Source of the DNA: Drosophila miranda
Taxonomy: Eukaryota; Arthropoda; Insecta; Diptera; Drosophilidae
Direction of reading: 5' to 3'
DNA length: 64,000 bases
Assembly: GCF_003369915.1 (NCBI RefSeq)
Contig: NC_046673.1
Span: forward strand, 852,001-916,000
The first letter of the stretch is position 1; each line of letters starts with the position of its first letter. The notes beneath the pieces were generated by a model. That model was not told where the DNA came from. It made no database searches and saw nothing but the letters and a program-made list of their open reading frames with translations. The translations under genes were made by a program, and so were the position numbers. Positions 61,880 to 64,000 of the stretch are shown here, in pieces.

Positions 61880-62170
61880 TGCCCATTCCAGGTGAACCCA
61901 CCGGGAAATGTACGTGGTGTGCATATTCAGGAGCTGGAGCAGATAAAGAAGGTTGTTCGGCGAAAATTGTCCCTGCAAGGGACCATTCAGGCTGAGCAAC
62001 TAAAAACCGAAAGCAGGAGACATTCGGACAGTCGCTCAGGGTGAATATGCCAAAATTATTAGGGAATATCAACACGACACATCCGGGCATGCTTGTCGTG
62101 GCCTTTTTCTGTCCGACTTGCTAGTTAGCCTGGGTACGGACATGTTTGGTCAGTTTAACGGACCGGACTA
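61880..62170 (+). pseudogene. Possible coding relic, unidentified
   Basis: All three forward frames have long protein-like stretches here with few stops. One has GEPTGKCTWCAYSGAGADK, a single TGA, then about 40 more open codons. A second has RGVHIQELEQIKKVVRRKL followed by a stop. A third has EYAKIIREYQHDTSGHACRG to a TAG at 62,168-62,170. Base composition is unusually GC-balanced for this region. It may be a decayed gene or a nonconserved exon. No family is recognised and there is no clear start. Confidence 0.3.
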
Positions 62171-62348
62171 GTATTTGATTTGAATGGAAAGTCAAATTTG
62201 ATGTACACAGGAGCCATTGGATAGGCGGTCTCCATTGTAATATAACTGCTTTCTTTCGTGTTACTATCTTCCGTTTCCTTGTTTTTCGTTCTCTCTAAAA
62301 ATAAAGTTTATTTTTTCAAAACGGGGCCCTATTAGATTCGCCGACCAC

Positions 62349-63026
62349 ATGATCCGAGCACTTCTGTCACTGTGGTCACCCAGTGCAGTCAGCGTAAGCA
62401 CAGAAGACGAGGCTCAGAACCAGAACCTGGCTCAAGCCCAATCTGCGCGACAGATTCGAGCTCGCTGGGGGATACGCCGCCAGAGCCGGAGCGGCAACGT
62501 TTATCCCCGGTTCCGCCATTTCTCGCGACACCCTCGAATGATAGCCTTTGAAATGGCCGTACGACAGAATCTGGCCAATCTGTTAGACCGAGTCGAGCCA
62601 AACTTTCACCAGCCCCAAGCCGAGCAGGATCCAGGTAAGAAAATGGGTCGTGACTATAGCTCTCTGTCATCATCCATCTCCATTTCCCGTCCAGACTTGA
62701 GCGAATCGGAGCCAGATGAGGGGTTCTTCCTTCAGCGTTACGGGGGAGGTTACGCGGTGATCCGCCGCCGGTGCAACTTCACTCTGCCGCGCATTGGAAT
62801 CGACGAGCCCGTCAGCCAGCCCTTAGTGTGGCTGGCCCTAGAGACACTGGAGGCAGAAGCTTTCAATGTAAACGACATTCAAGGTACTCGTAGTTCCGCA
62901 GACTTTGTGGCACAGTTTTTGGTCAAAAATCTGACCATAGACGTCTTCAATGCTGGGAATCAGCCAGGCTATGGTCCCTCCAATGTTCGACCACCACCAC
63001 CACCACCCCCACCAGCCGTTAACTAG
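62349..63026 (+). CDS. Unrecognised protein, two exons likely
   Basis: The open frame runs from ATG 62,349 to TAG 63,026. A consensus intron of 60 bases (GTAAGA at 62,635, acceptor CCAG ending 62,694) lies within it, is a multiple of three and has no stop. Splicing gives 205 residues and retention 225. Retained residues (KKMGRDYSSLSSS...) look less protein-like than the flanks. Features: a basic segment (ARWGIRRQSRSGNVYPRFRH), a hydrophobic/amphipathic stretch (MIAFEMAVRQNLANLLDRVE), a Tyr/Gly-rich patch (FFLQRYGGGYAVIRRR), LVWLALETLEAEAF, and a C-terminal run of eight prolines. No signal peptide or membrane segment. I do not recognise the family. Codon use looks coding. Confidence 0.75.
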   Translation: MIRALLSLWSPSAVSVSTEDEAQNQNLAQAQSARQIRARWGIRRQSRSGNVYPRFRHFSRHPRMIAFEMAVRQNLANLLDRVEPNFHQPQAEQDPGKKMGRDYSSLSSSISISRPDLSESEPDEGFFLQRYGGGYAVIRRRCNFTLPRIGIDEPVSQPLVWLALETLEAEAFNVNDIQGTRSSADFVAQFLVKNLTIDVFNAGNQPGYGPSNVRPPPPPPPPAVN

Positions 63027-64000
63027 AAAAAAATCTATCCATATGCTGCTCGGTTGTGCTGGTCGGTGGTATCGGTATTGGTAACGAAAATTTCCCGTGA
63101 TTAAATACACTTGACGACAAATTAAGAAACCATATTCATGTGCAGCTCGGGGATCGATCTACACTCTTCAACAAAAATTTCCCATGATTACACACATTTC
63201 AAAAATCTTTCACCAATTAAGAAACTAGCTTAAAATTCAAAAGACGTTTAGCAGAAAGAGAGGAGACAACAGAGGTATCGCAAATCGATGTACCACCAGC
63301 GATGCCAAGATTAAATAACAAAAAATAATTGTTCTATATTAAATTCAGCACGAAAAGTATTGATTACAATTGACATGAACCCCATGATCTCATTTATTTG
63401 TTATTTGGCAACTAGGAATTGCTATCGAAGGCTAACCTAACCCCTGGTTTTGCTCCCATCCTGGGATTGAGGCAGCACTCTGCCGAGCTAATCGCGGGAA
63501 AATTAATTTTAATGAATTATTATTTCGACTAAGCATACTGCTTAGAAAATGGGCTCGCGGCATTATATACATATGTAGTTTGAGTGTGCATAAGGGCATT
63601 TAATGCAAACGAATACATACATACATATGTATGTACATATGCTTCATTAAGCTTAATAAATGAAAACATTATTATTATTATTTAGCACCTACATACATAT
63701 GTATGTACGTATGTATTTAATCAAGGGAAACCCTCGATCTATTTTATTACGAGATGAAATGTTCAATGAGATGAATGTTCAATCAAACTTCTTATCCAAA
63801 ACTCGCTGCATTCGGCATTTCATACTATGAAACGCACTGTATCCGCCGCATGTATATTACATTTTCCCTCTATAAATCCTTTTGTGTAAATCAGATCTGC
63901 CACATTAGCGTTTTTCTTAAATTATTGATGAATTCGATGGAAATGCGGCTATTGTTTTTTACTTTTTATTGATTTATACATTTATTTGAAATCGTGCTCC
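63027..64000. other. 3' flank and noncoding stretch
   Basis: An imperfect direct repeat lies at 63,087-63,130 and 63,175-63,225, followed by AT-rich sequence with TACATATGTA clusters at 63,570-63,580, 63,615-63,642 and 63,690-63,717. No gene called; the frame at 63,775-63,972 has no signature. Confidence 0.55.
63087..63225. repeat. Imperfect direct repeat, about 88-base period
   Basis: Units at 63,087-63,130 and 63,175-63,225 share AAAATTTCCC(G/A)TGATTA, CACA.TT and AATTAAGAAAC. Confidence 0.7.

Noticed and set aside
1..64000. CRISPR arrays, bacterial operons or phage genes
   Set aside because: The sequence is clearly eukaryotic (spliced genes, fly repeats). The tandem arrays are microsatellites or minisatellites without spacer structure.

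Overview
The window is nuclear DNA from a fly of the genus Drosophila, most likely the obscura group. This rests on conserved fly proteins with short introns, TATCGATA (DRE) promoter motifs, abundant CA/CT microsatellites, many scattered TACATATGTA/CATACATA palindromes, and several copies of a DINE-1/INE-1 (Helentron-type) element with its (GTCY)n core. The species, and a placement on Muller element A (the X), are inferences.

Positions 1 to about 44,600 are gene-poor. The only firm coding piece is the first coding exon of a GAS2-like (pigs/Gas2L) gene on the minus strand at 7,944-8,111; its next exons must lie left of the window. Its intron of at least 7.9 kb holds a decayed p68/Rm62-class DEAD-box helicase (about 2,490-3,200, minus) and a foldback-like DINE-1 copy (6,150-7,130). 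Further right are four more clear DINE-1 copies (20,440; 23,807; 30,545; 35,568) and smaller fragments, one of them nested inside another interspersed repeat. There is a hAT-like transposase remnant (42,503), a strong short hairpin (44,042-44,091), and much simple-sequence repeat. A few weak candidate exons are listed with low confidence.

From 44,664 to 56,500 the character changes to a compact housekeeping cluster: APC7 (minus, 5 exons), RMND1 homologue (minus), mRpL57/MRP63 (plus, 2 exons), Vps26 (minus, 2 exons), a small hypothetical ORF, an AIFM3-like Rieske/FAD oxidoreductase (minus, first exon not found), and a single-exon predicted secreted coiled-coil protein (plus) that probably sits inside the first intron of the oxidoreductase gene. 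DRE motifs sit upstream of APC7, between RMND1 and mRpL57, and upstream of Vps26. A further DRE/CGATA pair at 43.7 kb marks the border of the cluster.

The right end (56.5-64 kb) is again mostly noncoding, with one unrecognised two-exon gene at 62,349-63,026 and a possible coding relic just before it.

The genes are not a pathway. They share housekeeping roles: cell-cycle ubiquitin ligase, mitochondrial translation (two genes), retromer sorting and redox chemistry. That fits the shared DRE promoters.
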